Origin: Paracoccus yeei ATCC BAA-599
Lineage (GTDB): Bacteria > Pseudomonadota > Alphaproteobacteria > Rhodobacterales > Rhodobacteraceae
Assembly: GCF_000622145.1 (NCBI RefSeq)
Contig: NZ_JHWH01000010.1
Location: forward strand, 136,310 to 200,309
Direction: 5' to 3'
Length of the DNA: 64,000 nt
The notes below the pieces were generated by a model, which saw only the letters and a list, made by a program, of their open reading frames with translations, made no database searches and was not told where the DNA came from. The position numbers and the translations under genes are program-made. Within the stretch, counting starts at the first letter, position 1. Each line of letters begins with the position of its first letter. Positions 26,910 to 36,601 of this stretch are shown piece after piece.

Positions 26910-26939
26910 TCAAACTTTAGGGCCGAAAAGTTTGAAGTG
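26906..26939. repeat. palindromic repeat, copy 2 (13-bp perfect stem)
   Basis: CACTTCAAACTTT and AAAGTTTGAAGTG are perfect 13-bp inverted repeats around AGGGCCGA. The right two thirds are shared with the copy at 13021, including the 21-mer and a looser tail (GTG..GCC..TCCAAC). It lies between the end of ettA and the Fic remnant, exactly where the Fic frame is broken, so it may mark the edge of a past insertion or deletion. Confidence 0.65.
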
Positions 26940-26977
26940 ATGCCCGATATCCAACCGGAGTCGGTTTTGAACCCACC

Positions 26978-28633
26978 CTACCGCGTGAACTTCTTGTACT
27001 TCACCCGCTTCGGTTCGATCGAATCGGGGCCGAGGCGGCGGACCTTGTCGGCCTCGTAGTCCTCGAAGTTGCCCTCGAACCATTCGACATGGGCGTCGCC
27101 CTCGAAGGCCAGGATATGGGTGCAGAGCCGGTCGAGGAAGAAGCGGTCGTGCGAGATGATGACCGCGCAGCCGGCGAAATCCTCGAGCGCGGCCTCCAGC
27201 GCCTGCAGGGTTTCCACGTCCAGGTCGTTGGTCGGTTCGTCCAGCAGCAGCACGTTGCCGCCCGATTTCAGCAGCTTGGCCATGTGCACGCGGTTGCGTT
27301 CGCCGCCCGAGAGCAGGCCCACCTTCTTCTGCTGGTCGCCGCCCTTGAAGTTGAAGGCGCTGCAATAGGCGCGGCTGTTCATTGTCGCGTCGCCCAGTTC
27401 GATCAGCTCGGCCCCGCCCGAGATTTCCTCCCAAACGGTCTTGTTGGGGTCGAGCGCGTCGCGGGACTGGTCGACATAGCTGAGCTTCACCGTGTCGCCA
27501 TAGCTGATCTCGCCCGCGTCGGGGGGCTCCTGCCCGGTCAGCATGCGAAACAGCGTGGACTTGCCGGCGCCGTTCGGGCCGATCACGCCGACGATGCCGC
27601 CCGGCGGCAGGCTGAAGGACAGGTTCTCGACCAGAAGCTTGTCGCCCATGGCCTTTTTCAGCCCCTCGACCTCGATCACCTTGTTGCCCAGCCGCTCGCC
27701 GTTGGGGATGATGATCTGGGCGTTCGACAGCTTCTCGCGCTCGGACTGGCTGGCGAGTTCGTTATAGGCGTTGATCCGGGCCTTCTGCTTGGCCTGCCGC
27801 GCCTTGGCGCCGGCGCGGATCCATTCCAGTTCGCGCTCCAGCGTCTTGTGCTTGGCCTTGTCCTCGCGCGCTTCCTGTTCCAGCCGCTTGGCCTTCTGTT
27901 CCAGCCAGGCCGAATAATTGCCTTCGTAGGGGATGCCGCGGCCGCGATCCAGTTCCAGGATCCAGCCGGTGATGTCGTCCAGGAAATAGCGGTCGTGGGT
28001 GACGCAGAGGATGGTGCCCGGGTATTCGATCAGGTGCTTTTGCAGCCAGGCGATGGTTTCGGCGTCCAGGTGGTTGGTCGGTTCGTCCAGAAGCAGCATG
28101 TCGGGCTGTTCCAGCAGCAACTTGCACAGCGCGACGCGGCGCCGCTCGCCGCCCGAAAGGCTGTCCACGTCGGCGTCGTCGGGCGGGCAGCGCAGCGCCT
28201 CCATCGCGACGTCGATCTGGCTGTCGAGATCCCACAGGTTCTCGGCGTCGATCTCGTCCTGCAGGCGCGCCATCTCGTCGGCGGTCTCGTCCGAGTAGTT
28301 CATCGCCAGTTCGTTGTAGCGGTCGAGCTTGGCCTGCTTGGCCTTGACGCCCTCCATCACGTTGCCGCGCACGTTCAGGGCGGGGTCGAGCTGGGGTTCC
28401 TGCGGCAGATAGCCCACGGTCGCGCCCTTGGCGGCCCAGGCCTCGCCGGTGAAGTCCTTGTCGATGCCGGCCATGATGCGCAGAAGCGTGGATTTGCCGG
28501 CGCCGTTGACGCCCACGACGCCGATCTTGACGCCGGGCAGGAAGTTCAGGCGGATGTTCTCGAAGGTCTTCTTGCCGCCCGGATAGGTCTTGGACACCCC
28601 GTCCATGTGGTAGACGAACTGGTAGGAGGCCAT
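26978..28633 (-). CDS. ettA: energy-dependent translational throttle protein EttA (ABC-F)
   Basis: A 551-residue ABC-F ATPase with two nucleotide-binding domains and no membrane segments. The first Walker A is GVNGAGKST with signature [15 protein letters not shown]; the second is GPNGAGKST with [15 protein letters not shown]. The charged EttA arm and inter-domain linker ([20 protein letters not shown]) lie between them. EttA binds the ribosomal E site and gates early elongation according to ATP/ADP ratio. Length, start ([20 protein letters not shown]) and end ([12 protein letters not shown]) are typical. Confidence 0.97.
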   Translation of the reverse strand: MASYQFVYHMDGVSKTYPGGKKTFENIRLNFLPGVKIGVVGVNGAGKSTLLRIMAGIDKDFTGEAWAAKGATVGYLPQEPQLDPALNVRGNVMEGVKAKQAKLDRYNELAMNYSDETADEMARLQDEIDAENLWDLDSQIDVAMEALRCPPDDADVDSLSGGERRRVALCKLLLEQPDMLLLDEPTNHLDAETIAWLQKHLIEYPGTILCVTHDRYFLDDITGWILELDRGRGIPYEGNYSAWLEQKAKRLEQEAREDKAKHKTLERELEWIRAGAKARQAKQKARINAYNELASQSEREKLSNAQIIIPNGERLGNKVIEVEGLKKAMGDKLLVENLSFSLPPGGIVGVIGPNGAGKSTLFRMLTGQEPPDAGEISYGDTVKLSYVDQSRDALDPNKTVWEEISGGAELIELGDATMNSRAYCSAFNFKGGDQQKKVGLLSGGERNRVHMAKLLKSGGNVLLLDEPTNDLDVETLQALEAALEDFAGCAVIISHDRFFLDRLCTHILAFEGDAHVEWFEGNFEDYEADKVRRLGPDSIEPKRVKYKKFTR

Positions 28634-28702
28634 GATCTTTCCCCGTGTTCTGGAAGCGCTGCGTTCGGGGCTATGTAGTGCAGGCCGGGCGAAAGGGAAA
28701 GC

Positions 28703-29560
28703 CTAGCGGAACTGGCTGGTGAAGGCGCGGCCGAAGGTTTCCTCGAGAAAGGCGAACTGCGGTTCGAGCTTTGCGCGCAGCGCGGCGCGGGCCTTGTCGG
28801 GCACGACCAGGCTGTTGTCCGAGGCAAAGACCTTGCGCCCGGTGTCGCGATAGTCGTGCGCCGGCAGGCCGAGGAAGGTTTCGACCTGGCGCAGCAGGCC
28901 CAGGGGGTCGCGGGCGATGCGGCCGAAGGGCAGGTACAACATCCGGTCGGCGCCGAAGCGGGCGTTCCAGCGCGGCACATAGGTCCTGTAGTCGCCGCGG
29001 TCGACCAGCACCGGGTCCTGGACCTCGGTCAGCCAGTCCTCGACCGAGGCGGGTTTGCGGCGCGCCCGCGTCAGGTTCATCTTGAGCTGCGAGATGGCGC
29101 GGTCCACCGGATGGCGGATGATGTAGATGAACCTGGCCTCGGGCAGGAATTTCGCGATGAAATCCACCCCTTCCTCGGGCAGGGTCGAATATTCGGGGGT
29201 GATGTCGATGGTCTTGCGGCCTTCGGGGGCGGGCGCGAAGACGGTCTTGTACCAGTGGTTGGTGAACATCGGTTCGCGCATCACGCGGTCGAGGTATTTC
29301 ACGACCGGGGCGGGCACGTCCTCGCCCCGCGCCTCATAGCGTTTCTCGATGTTCTGGCGGGCGCGCTTGAAATGCCAGGGCAGCCATTTGCGGTGCTCCT
29401 CGACAAAGCGGTGGTTGAAGAACTGCACCTCCTTGAAGGGGGGCGTCCACAGGCCGGGATGCTGGCCCAGCATCTGCGACAGCCAGGTGGTCCCGGCCTT
29501 TTGCGCGCCGATGCCCAGGAAATCGGGTTTGCGAGGCTTGCCGTTCGGGTCCCAGTCCAT
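28703..29560 (-). CDS. sulfotransferase domain protein
   Basis: A 285-residue cytosolic-type sulfotransferase. The 5'-phosphosulfate loop of PAPS binding is GIGAQKAGTTWL near residue 16, and the 3'-phosphate block is FIYIIRHPVDRAISQLKM near residue 145. It transfers sulfate from PAPS to an unknown acceptor. No signal peptide is seen. It follows ettA on the same strand upstream (69 bases between), without other sulfation genes nearby. Confidence 0.88.
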   Translation of the reverse strand: MDWDPNGKPRKPDFLGIGAQKAGTTWLSQMLGQHPGLWTPPFKEVQFFNHRFVEEHRKWLPWHFKRARQNIEKRYEARGEDVPAPVVKYLDRVMREPMFTNHWYKTVFAPAPEGRKTIDITPEYSTLPEEGVDFIAKFLPEARFIYIIRHPVDRAISQLKMNLTRARRKPASVEDWLTEVQDPVLVDRGDYRTYVPRWNARFGADRMLYLPFGRIARDPLGLLRQVETFLGLPAHDYRDTGRKVFASDNSLVVPDKARAALRAKLEPQFAFLEETFGRAFTSQFR

Positions 29561-29658
29561 GCGTTCCGCCTTGATTGCCGGTCATAAGCAGCCCCTCCTT
29601 AAGGCAGGGCCGGGGCGAGGGGAACCCGCGGCCAAAAGGAATCTGCGCCAGGCGGCGC

Positions 29659-30702
29659 TCAACCTGCGGTCAGCAGGCCGTGCAGCCACAGCCGAAGCTG
29701 ATCGACGCCGTCCCGCAGCGCGCCCAAAGCGCCGCCGCCGCCGTCCTGCCCGGCGGGCAGGCGGGGGGCAAGCGCGTAAAGCGCCAGGAAAGCCAGCGCC
29801 AGCATGACGGCAAGGCCGAAGCCCGCCGCATAGCCGCCGCGCCGGGCGGGAACCACGGCCGGCAGGGCGGTGGCGGTGGCGGCGGGCGCGGGGCGGGTGG
29901 GCGCGGGGCGGGCCGGCCGGGCCAGGGGGCCATCGGGGCGGGCGTCCCTGTCGCGGGCCTGTTCGGGCCGGGCGGTGTCGTCCGTGGACGGGGCGGGCGC
30001 GGCGCGCCGGGTCAGGGTCGCGGCCAGCAGCGCCGCGTCGGGCAGCCGGCGCGGCGGCTGGTCCGGGGCCGCGTCGGATTCGGGGTCGGTGATCGAGACG
30101 GCGGGCTCGGGCAGCGGGACCAGCCTGGGCCGGGGCGCGGGGGCGGGCTCGGGTTGCGGCTCGGGTTCCGACGTGGATGCGGGCGCGGGGGCGAACGCGG
30201 GCGGCGCATCGTCGGGCGGCGCATCGTCGGGCAGCGTCACTGTCGCCACCGGCCAGTCGAAATCCGCGCGCGGGGGCGTCGGCGCGGTCGTGGGCTGTTG
30301 GGGCACGGGGTGCAATTCGGGTTCGGCGACGGTCTGCGACGGCGGCGGCGCCGCGGAAATAACGGGAATGTGATCGGCCGCCGGGGCCGGCTTGCGGCCC
30401 TCGGCCTGGCGGGCGGAAAGCTCCCGGGCGGCTTCCTCGCGCAGGATGGACAGGATGGAATCGTCCAGAGGGCGGCTCAGCGGCGCGGGTTCGCTGGGGT
30501 ATGCCGCCCCCTGCCCCGCCGGCGCCGGTTGCACGGCGGGCGGCGGATTCCCGCGTGTTTTCGGGGCTGCGACGGGGGCTGCGGCCGGCATCTGCAACCA
30601 GACATGGGCGCAGGATGAACATTCGACCTCGCGTCCGGCGGCAGGAATGGCCGTATCGGGGATCTCGTATTCGGCTCTGCAACGGGGGCAGGTCAGGCGC
30701 AT
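29659..30702 (-). CDS. MJ0042-type zinc-ribbon membrane protein
   Basis: A 347-residue protein. Residues 1-38 form an MJ0042-type zinc ribbon (LTCPRCRAEYEIPD ... VECSSCAHVWLQ, two CxxC pairs). A long Pro/Ala-rich disordered region follows, then a single membrane helix near residue 300 (AAGFGLAVMLALAFLALYAL) and a short tail. Homologues are often beside ftsEX in Rhodobacteraceae; here the start lies 153 bases from the divergent ftsE. The architecture suggests a membrane-anchored sensor or adaptor; no function is established. Confidence 0.8.
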   Translation of the reverse strand: MRLTCPRCRAEYEIPDTAIPAAGREVECSSCAHVWLQMPAAAPVAAPKTRGNPPPAVQPAPAGQGAAYPSEPAPLSRPLDDSILSILREEAARELSARQAEGRKPAPAADHIPVISAAPPPSQTVAEPELHPVPQQPTTAPTPPRADFDWPVATVTLPDDAPPDDAPPAFAPAPASTSEPEPQPEPAPAPRPRLVPLPEPAVSITDPESDAAPDQPPRRLPDAALLAATLTRRAAPAPSTDDTARPEQARDRDARPDGPLARPARPAPTRPAPAATATALPAVVPARRGGYAAGFGLAVMLALAFLALYALAPRLPAGQDGGGGALGALRDGVDQLRLWLHGLLTAG

Positions 30703-30855
30703 TCGGTCACTTTCATCGTCGCTTGGGGGCGGTGCGGGCGCCAGCGTGGCTGCGTCTCGCATTCGCCGCGCGACTGTTCTATCAAGCCGCGAACCGCACG
30801 CCAAGCAGCCCGGCCGCCCGCCCGAACGGCCGGCCCGGAAGGAAGGAACCGCCCC

Positions 30856-31530
30856 GTGATCGAGATGCAGAACCTGTCTTTCGGCTATGGCGGGGACGAT
30901 CCCCTGCTGGCCGACATGTCGCTGGCGCTGCCGCCGGGATCGTTCCATTTCCTGACCGGGCCCTCGGGGTCGGGCAAGACCACCTTCCTGCGGCTGTGCT
31001 ATGCCGACCTGCTGCCCAGCGCCGGGCGGATGACCGCCTTTGGCCAGGACGTGCGCGAACTGTCGCGCGACGGCATCGCCGCCCTGCGCCGCCGCATCGG
31101 CGTGGTCCACCAGGACACCCAGTTCCTGGACCACCTGCCGGTCGCCGAGAACATCGCCCTGCCCCAGATCGTCGCCGGCGAGACGGTGGACATGCAGGCG
31201 CTGTCGGACCTGCTGAGCTGGGTGCAGCTGACCGGCCACAGCCGCGCCATGCCGCCGGCCCTGTCGGGGGGCGAGCGCCAGCGCGCGGCCCTGGCCCGCG
31301 CCGTCATCATGTCCCCCGACCTGGTCATCGCCGACGAGCCGACGGGAAACCTGGACTGGGACATGTCGATGCGGCTGCTGCAACTGCTGATCGAACTGAA
31401 CCGCTCGGGCAAGGCGGTGCTGTTTGCCACCCATGACATGAACCTGATCCGCGCGGCCAAGCAGCAGGTGCAGGCGCGGGTGCTGCGCATCGCGGGCAAG
31501 CGGCTGCAACTGGCGGGGGCCGACCTGTGA
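30856..31530 (+). CDS. ftsE: cell-division ABC ATPase FtsE
   Basis: A 224-residue ATPase with Walker A GPSGSGKTTF near residue 35, signature LSGGERQRAALARAV and Walker B LVIADEPTGNLDWDMS. With FtsX it couples the division ring to peptidoglycan hydrolase control. The start is GTG (GGAAGGAA lies 8 bases upstream); an ATG three codons later is an alternative. Its stop overlaps the GTG start of ftsX by three bases. Confidence 0.95.
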   Translation: MIEMQNLSFGYGGDDPLLADMSLALPPGSFHFLTGPSGSGKTTFLRLCYADLLPSAGRMTAFGQDVRELSRDGIAALRRRIGVVHQDTQFLDHLPVAENIALPQIVAGETVDMQALSDLLSWVQLTGHSRAMPPALSGGERQRAALARAVIMSPDLVIADEPTGNLDWDMSMRLLQLLIELNRSGKAVLFATHDMNLIRAAKQQVQARVLRIAGKRLQLAGADL

Positions 31531-32456
31531 AAAAGACCGATCTGAAATCGCTGGACCTGGGCGCGCTGTGGCGCGGGCTGACGCGGCCGGACGCCACCGG
31601 CGCCGACCGGGTGGTGCCGCCGACCGGCTATACCGCGCAGCTGACGCTGTTCTCCGCCGGGGCGATGGCCTTTCTGGCGGTCTTTGCGCTGGCCCTGGCG
31701 CTGGCCACGGGCCGGCTGGCGGAGCGCTGGTCCACGGAACTGGCGCAGACGGTGACGGTGCGGCTGTCCGCCCCCGCCGACCAGATCGACGACCAGACGG
31801 CGACCGTGCTGGAGGTCTTGAAGACCACGCCCGGCGTGGCCGAGGCGCGGATGCTGCCCGACGCCGAGGTCGAAAAGCTGCTGGAGCCCTGGTTCGGCCC
31901 CGATGTCCCGGTCGAGGCCCTGCCCGTGCCGCGCCTGATCGAGGTGAGCGAAGGCCCCGAAGGGTTCGATTCCGCAGCCCTTGCGCTGCGCCTGCAGGGC
32001 GAGGCGCCGGGCGCGGTGCTGGACGACCACACCCGCTGGCGCGAGCCGCTGGTGCGCGCCGCGGGTCGGCTGCGGGCGCTGGGCCTGTTCTCGCTGCTGC
32101 TGATCGCGGCCACGTCGGGGGCGATGATCACGCTGGCGGCCAAGGCCTCGCTGGCGGCGAACGGGCAGGTGATCCGGGTGCTGCGGCTGATCGGTGCGCG
32201 CGACATCACCATCGCCACCGCCTTCGTGCGCCGCTTTACCCGCCGCGCCGCGCTGGGCGCCGCCGCGGGCACGGTGCTGGGCATGCTGGCGGTCTGGGCG
32301 CTGCCCGCCGCAGACGAGGCCGGGGGCTTCCTGACCGGCCTGGGGTTCCAGGGCTGGGGCTGGATCTGGCCGCTGCTGATCCCGCTGGCCGCCGCCGCCA
32401 TCGGTTTTGCCGCGACCCGCTGGGCGGCGCTGCGGATGCTGCGCGAGGTCGCCTGA
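31527..32456 (+). CDS. ftsX: cell-division permease-like protein FtsX
   Basis: A 309-residue protein with four membrane helices: one near residue 40 (LTLFSAGAMAFLAVFALALA), then a periplasmic domain, then three at the C-terminal half (LFSLLLIAATSGAMITLAA, LGAAAGTVLGMLAVWALP, IWPLLIPLAAAAIGFAA). This is the FtsX layout. It starts with GTG inside the ftsE stop and its stop overlaps the plsC start (TGATG), so the three genes are translated as a block. Confidence 0.92.
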   Translation: MKKTDLKSLDLGALWRGLTRPDATGADRVVPPTGYTAQLTLFSAGAMAFLAVFALALALATGRLAERWSTELAQTVTVRLSAPADQIDDQTATVLEVLKTTPGVAEARMLPDAEVEKLLEPWFGPDVPVEALPVPRLIEVSEGPEGFDSAALALRLQGEAPGAVLDDHTRWREPLVRAAGRLRALGLFSLLLIAATSGAMITLAAKASLAANGQVIRVLRLIGARDITIATAFVRRFTRRAALGAAAGTVLGMLAVWALPAADEAGGFLTGLGFQGWGWIWPLLIPLAAAAIGFAATRWAALRMLREVA

Positions 32457-33229
32457 TGGCGTCCCGCCGGCCGGGTCGGGGCGGCGCGCTGGCCTGGGCG
32501 CGCACGCTGGCCTATTACCTCTACATCGCGCTCGCGACGCTGGTGCTGGGGCTTTGGGGCCTGCCGCAGGGCCTGCGCGGGCGCGCGGCGGCGAACCGCG
32601 TCGCCACCGTCTGGCTGCGCCAGATGCTGGGCGCGGCGCGCGTCATCCTGGGGGTGCGGGTCGAATATCGCGGCGCGCCTCCGGTGGGCGACGTGCTGAT
32701 CGCGGCCAAGCACCAAAGCTTTCTGGACATCCTCGCGCTGGCGCAGGCCTGCCCGCGCCGCGCCTTCGTGATGAAGCGCGAGGTGCTGAACGTGCCGATC
32801 ATGGGCTGGTTCGCCCGCAAGGTCGGCTGCATCCCGATCGACCGCACCAAGGGCAAGGACGCGCTGCGCCAGATCACCGCCGAGGTCGAGGCCGCGCGCC
32901 GCTCGCCCGAGGGGCTGGGCCAGCTGATCGTCTATCCCGAGGGCACGCGCACCCTGCCCGGCCACAGCCTGCCCTATAAGCCCGGGGTGGCGATCATCCA
33001 GCGTGCGACCGGCCTTCCCATCGTTCCGGTCGCCGTCGATTGCGGCCTGTTCTGGCCCAAGCGCGGCTTTCCGATCCGCCCCGGCGTGGCCGTGGTCCAG
33101 TTCCTGGAGCCCGTCCCCCCCGGCCAGCGCATCGAGCCCCTGCTGGCCGATCTGGCCGGTCGGATCGAGCCTGCGAGCCTTGCGCTTTACCACGAGGCCG
33201 GGGGCGAGGCCGCGCTGGCGGGGCGCTGA
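32456..33229 (+). CDS. plsC: 1-acyl-sn-glycerol-3-phosphate acyltransferase
   Basis: A 257-residue PlsC-type enzyme making phosphatidic acid from lysophosphatidic acid and an acyl donor at the inner membrane. The catalytic HX4D motif is KHQSFLD near residue 85 and the glycerol-phosphate motif is [11 protein letters not shown]; one N-terminal membrane segment ([18 protein letters not shown]) anchors it. It overlaps ftsX by one base, linking phospholipid synthesis and division on one transcript. Confidence 0.93.
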   Translation: MASRRPGRGGALAWARTLAYYLYIALATLVLGLWGLPQGLRGRAAANRVATVWLRQMLGAARVILGVRVEYRGAPPVGDVLIAAKHQSFLDILALAQACPRRAFVMKREVLNVPIMGWFARKVGCIPIDRTKGKDALRQITAEVEAARRSPEGLGQLIVYPEGTRTLPGHSLPYKPGVAIIQRATGLPIVPVAVDCGLFWPKRGFPIRPGVAVVQFLEPVPPGQRIEPLLADLAGRIEPASLALYHEAGGEAALAGR

Positions 33230-33318
33230 TCTGGGCGCTTGCCATTGCCGGATCGGTCCGGCGCGCCTATCTGGGCTGGGCTGCCCGCTTTCGGCCGGCG
33301 CCCAAGACGGAGAAGGAC

Positions 33319-34250
<932 letters not shown>

Positions 34251-34254
<4 letters not shown>

Positions 34255-35012
34255 ACTGGAACGCCGCACGCGCGATCTATGACCACGAGATGGCGCGCTT
34301 CTTTCGCACGGTCTGGCAATCGCTCGCCTCGCCCGTGCTGTCCACGGTGCTGTATTTCGTCGTCTTCGGCGCAGCCATCGGCGGGCGCATCCAGTCGGTC
34401 GAGGGCGTGGCCTATGGCGCCTTCATCGTGCCCGGCCTGATGATGCTGACCGTGCTGCAGCAATCGGTCAGCAACGCCAGCTTCGGCATCTATTTCCCGA
34501 AATTCTCGGGGACGATCTATGAATACCTGGTCGCGCCGACGGGCTGGGTCGAGGTCACGCTGGGCTTTGTCGGCGCCGCCGCCTCGAAGGCCGTGCTGAT
34601 CGCGCTGGTGATCCTGGTGACCAGCTTCTGGTTCAACGGCATCCACATCGCCCATCCGGTCTGGATGCTGGCCTTTCTGACCCTGACGGCGCTGGGATTT
34701 TCGCTGCTGGGCTTCATCATCGGGCTTTGGGCCAAGTCCTTCGAGCAGCTGCAGATCGTGCCGATGATGGTCATCACGCCCCTGGTGTTCCTGGGCGGCG
34801 CGTTCTATTCGGCCTCGATGCTGCCGCCGTTCTGGGAAGGCGTGGCCAAGCTCAATCCGGTGCTTTACCTGATCTCTGGCTTTCGCTGGAGCTTCTTCGA
34901 CATCGCCGACGTGCCGGTGGGCGTCTCGCTGCTGGCGGTCGCGGGGATGATCCTGGTCTGCCTGGGCATCATCCGCTGGATCTTCGTCACCGGCTGGCGG
35001 CTTCGCGAATAG
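34251..35012 (+). CDS. ABC-2 type exporter permease (YadH-like)
   Basis: A 253-residue permease with six hydrophobic segments, such as [38 protein letters not shown] and [18 protein letters not shown], the last being the family's re-entrant/coupling region before [12 protein letters not shown]. It overlaps the ATPase gene by four bases and ends inside the antisense 3' end of a small basic gene. Confidence 0.92.
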
Positions 35013-35139
35013 GCGGGGCCTTGGGCGCCGAAAGGGCCAAAGGGGCCGCGAGGCGTTTCGTGGCGAACATCGCGGCCAGGCGGCGCTGATCCTGATGCTT
35101 GCGGGCGGTCTTTCTGCGGGTGGGTCGTCTGGTGGTCAT
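34987..35139 (-). CDS. small very basic hypothetical protein (50 aa)
   Basis: A 50-residue frame beginning [19 protein letters not shown] and ending PPIREAASR. It has AAAGG 5 bases before the ATG and about a dozen Arg/Lys in its first half. It overlaps the convergent exporter permease by 26 bases. It is too short for most gene finders. The composition resembles a nucleic-acid-binding peptide, but I recognise no family; expression is unproven. Confidence 0.35.
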   Translation of the reverse strand: MTTRRPTRRKTARKHQDQRRLAAMFATKRLAAPLALSAPKAPPIREAASR

Positions 35140-35278
35140 CGAAACCTTTCATGAGTGTTGAATACGGCAAGGGGGGCCGCAGGCGGCGACCCCTTGCCGG
35201 GCGGGCAGGATCACCTGCCCCATGCGTCGGGAATCCGTCCGTCCCCGGTCTGGCCGAGTCAGGTCGGTCTGCCTGTGA

Positions 35279-35488
35279 TCAGGTCTTCTTGCCGCGCTTG
35301 GCGGCGGGCGCCGGTTCCGGCGCGGCTGCCGCCTGGGCCAGGCGCGCGGCGCGCAGTTTTGCGGTCAGCTGCTGGCGACGCTCGGTCTGGTCGGCGATGA
35401 TCTGCCGCGCCTCCGAGGTCGTGCGGTCCATCGCGGTCAGCGGGGCCGGCGCGCGGAACAGCCCCTTGGTCCCGTCCTTGGGTGCCAT
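35279..35488 (-). CDS. small hypothetical protein (69 aa)
   Basis: A 69-residue protein starting APKDGTKGLFRAPAPLTAMD, with a helical charged centre (TTSEARQIIADQTERRQQLT) and a Lys-rich end (AAKRGKKT). GGAGG lies 6 bases before the ATG, which decides the start over in-frame ATGs further upstream. Short proteins with this helix are, by recall, common in Rhodobacteraceae; no function is known. The 139 bases between it and the small basic gene, and the ~108 bases towards the cold-shock gene, show only short GC-rich palindromes. Confidence 0.6.
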   Translation of the reverse strand: MAPKDGTKGLFRAPAPLTAMDRTTSEARQIIADQTERRQQLTAKLRAARLAQAAAAPEPAPAAKRGKKT

Positions 35489-35596
35489 GGCGGCCTCCAT
35501 CAGGGGTTCGGGCCGGCCGGGATCGGCCGGTCCCATCGTCATGCCGCAGGCGGGCCGGCGCCAGGGACGCCATGCCGCCGCAGTCGGTCCCGAGGC

Positions 35597-35803
35597 TTAG
35601 GCCAGGGCCAGGTTGCGCGCCGACTGGCGGCCGTCGCGACCCGATTCGATGTCGAAGGTCACCGCCTGGCCGTCAGCGACGGTGCGCAGGCCGGCGCGTT
35701 CCACGGCCGAGATGTGCAGGAACACGTCCTTGCCGCCATCTTCCGGGGCGATGAAGCCGAAACCCTTGGTTGCGTTGAACCATTTCACGGTGCCATTGGC
35801 CAT
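35597..35803 (-). CDS. cold-shock domain protein
   Basis: A 68-residue single cold-shock domain. It begins ANGTVKWFNATKGFGFI, with RNP1 as KGFGFI and RNP2 as DVFLHIS, and ends SARNLALA. It binds single-stranded RNA/DNA as a chaperone. AAGGAGATC lies upstream of the ATG. The 173-base leader up to the next gene is AT-richer than its surroundings, as in other cold-shock genes, and could hold a regulatory 5' UTR. Confidence 0.95.
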   Translation of the reverse strand: MANGTVKWFNATKGFGFIAPEDGGKDVFLHISAVERAGLRTVADGQAVTFDIESGRDGRQSARNLALA

Positions 35804-35976
35804 CGTGAGATCTCCTTTTGTATGTCGCCCGCGAAATTGCGGCGACCCGGCTCGGTCAGATCAAAACGCAGTCTGAAGCCGAAAAGGAGACAGTGCAGAA
35901 GAAATAACGTTGCCCGCCCAAGATAGGGCGGACCGGCGCCAAAAACAACCCCCGACTGCGCATGCCGTGCCCGGCC

Positions 35977-36477
35977 TCAGCGCGGACACAGCTTGGTCTG
36001 CGGGTCCAGCCGGACATAGTCGCGGGCGCTGATCTTGTGCATCTTCAGCGAATGCTTCCATTCGCTGTTCCACTTGCGCAGGATGCCGCCGCGGTAAAAG
36101 CGGCCCATGATCTCGTCCACCAGGGGCGGGATGATGGTGGTGCCGGGGATGCGCGGGGCGTGAAAGCCGATGGTGGCGTTCGGGCCCAGGCAGGCATTGG
36201 GCAGCGTCGTGTAGATCGTGCAGGCCGAGCGGCAATAGCCCCGCACCTGCACCGGACGCCCGCTGGCCGCAAGCCTGTTGCGGTACTGCACCGCCTCGAG
36301 CACGTTGCCGCCCTTGTTGTTCAGGATGATGATCGGCTCGGCCTTGCCGCGCGGCTGGGCGGGGGCGGGACCGGGCAGCAGGGCCGCGACCAGGGCGGCG
36401 GCGACAAGCGGAAGCAGGCGGGACATGGCCAGTCTGGCCGGGGTCAGTCGGGGCATGGTGAGGGGGCGCGTGGTCAT
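35977..36477 (-). CDS. exported ClpP-fold-like hypothetical protein
   Basis: A protein of up to 166 residues with an N-terminal signal ([20 protein letters not shown]). The mature part has blocks that recall ClpP/crotonase-fold periplasmic proteins: [39 protein letters not shown] with a possible nucleophilic serine in RSAC, and ATIGFHAPR with a possible catalytic histidine. The N-terminus is uncertain: ATGs at 36477, 36456 and 36426 lack clear ribosome-binding sites. Protease activity is an inference from the Ser/His pattern only. Confidence 0.65.
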   Translation of the reverse strand: MTTRPLTMPRLTPARLAMSRLLPLVAAALVAALLPGPAPAQPRGKAEPIIILNNKGGNVLEAVQYRNRLAASGRPVQVRGYCRSACTIYTTLPNACLGPNATIGFHAPRIPGTTIIPPLVDEIMGRFYRGGILRKWNSEWKHSLKMHKISARDYVRLDPQTKLCPR

Positions 36478-36601
36478 GACGCCAGCTTATGCCGCGAAGC
36501 CCGCCGGCGTCAAAATGACGTTCCGGCGAGCGCGCCGCCGGCCGCCGGGCCTGCGCTTGGCGCTTAACAAGCGCCCCGGCCCGCACTATATGCCGCCCAT
36601 C

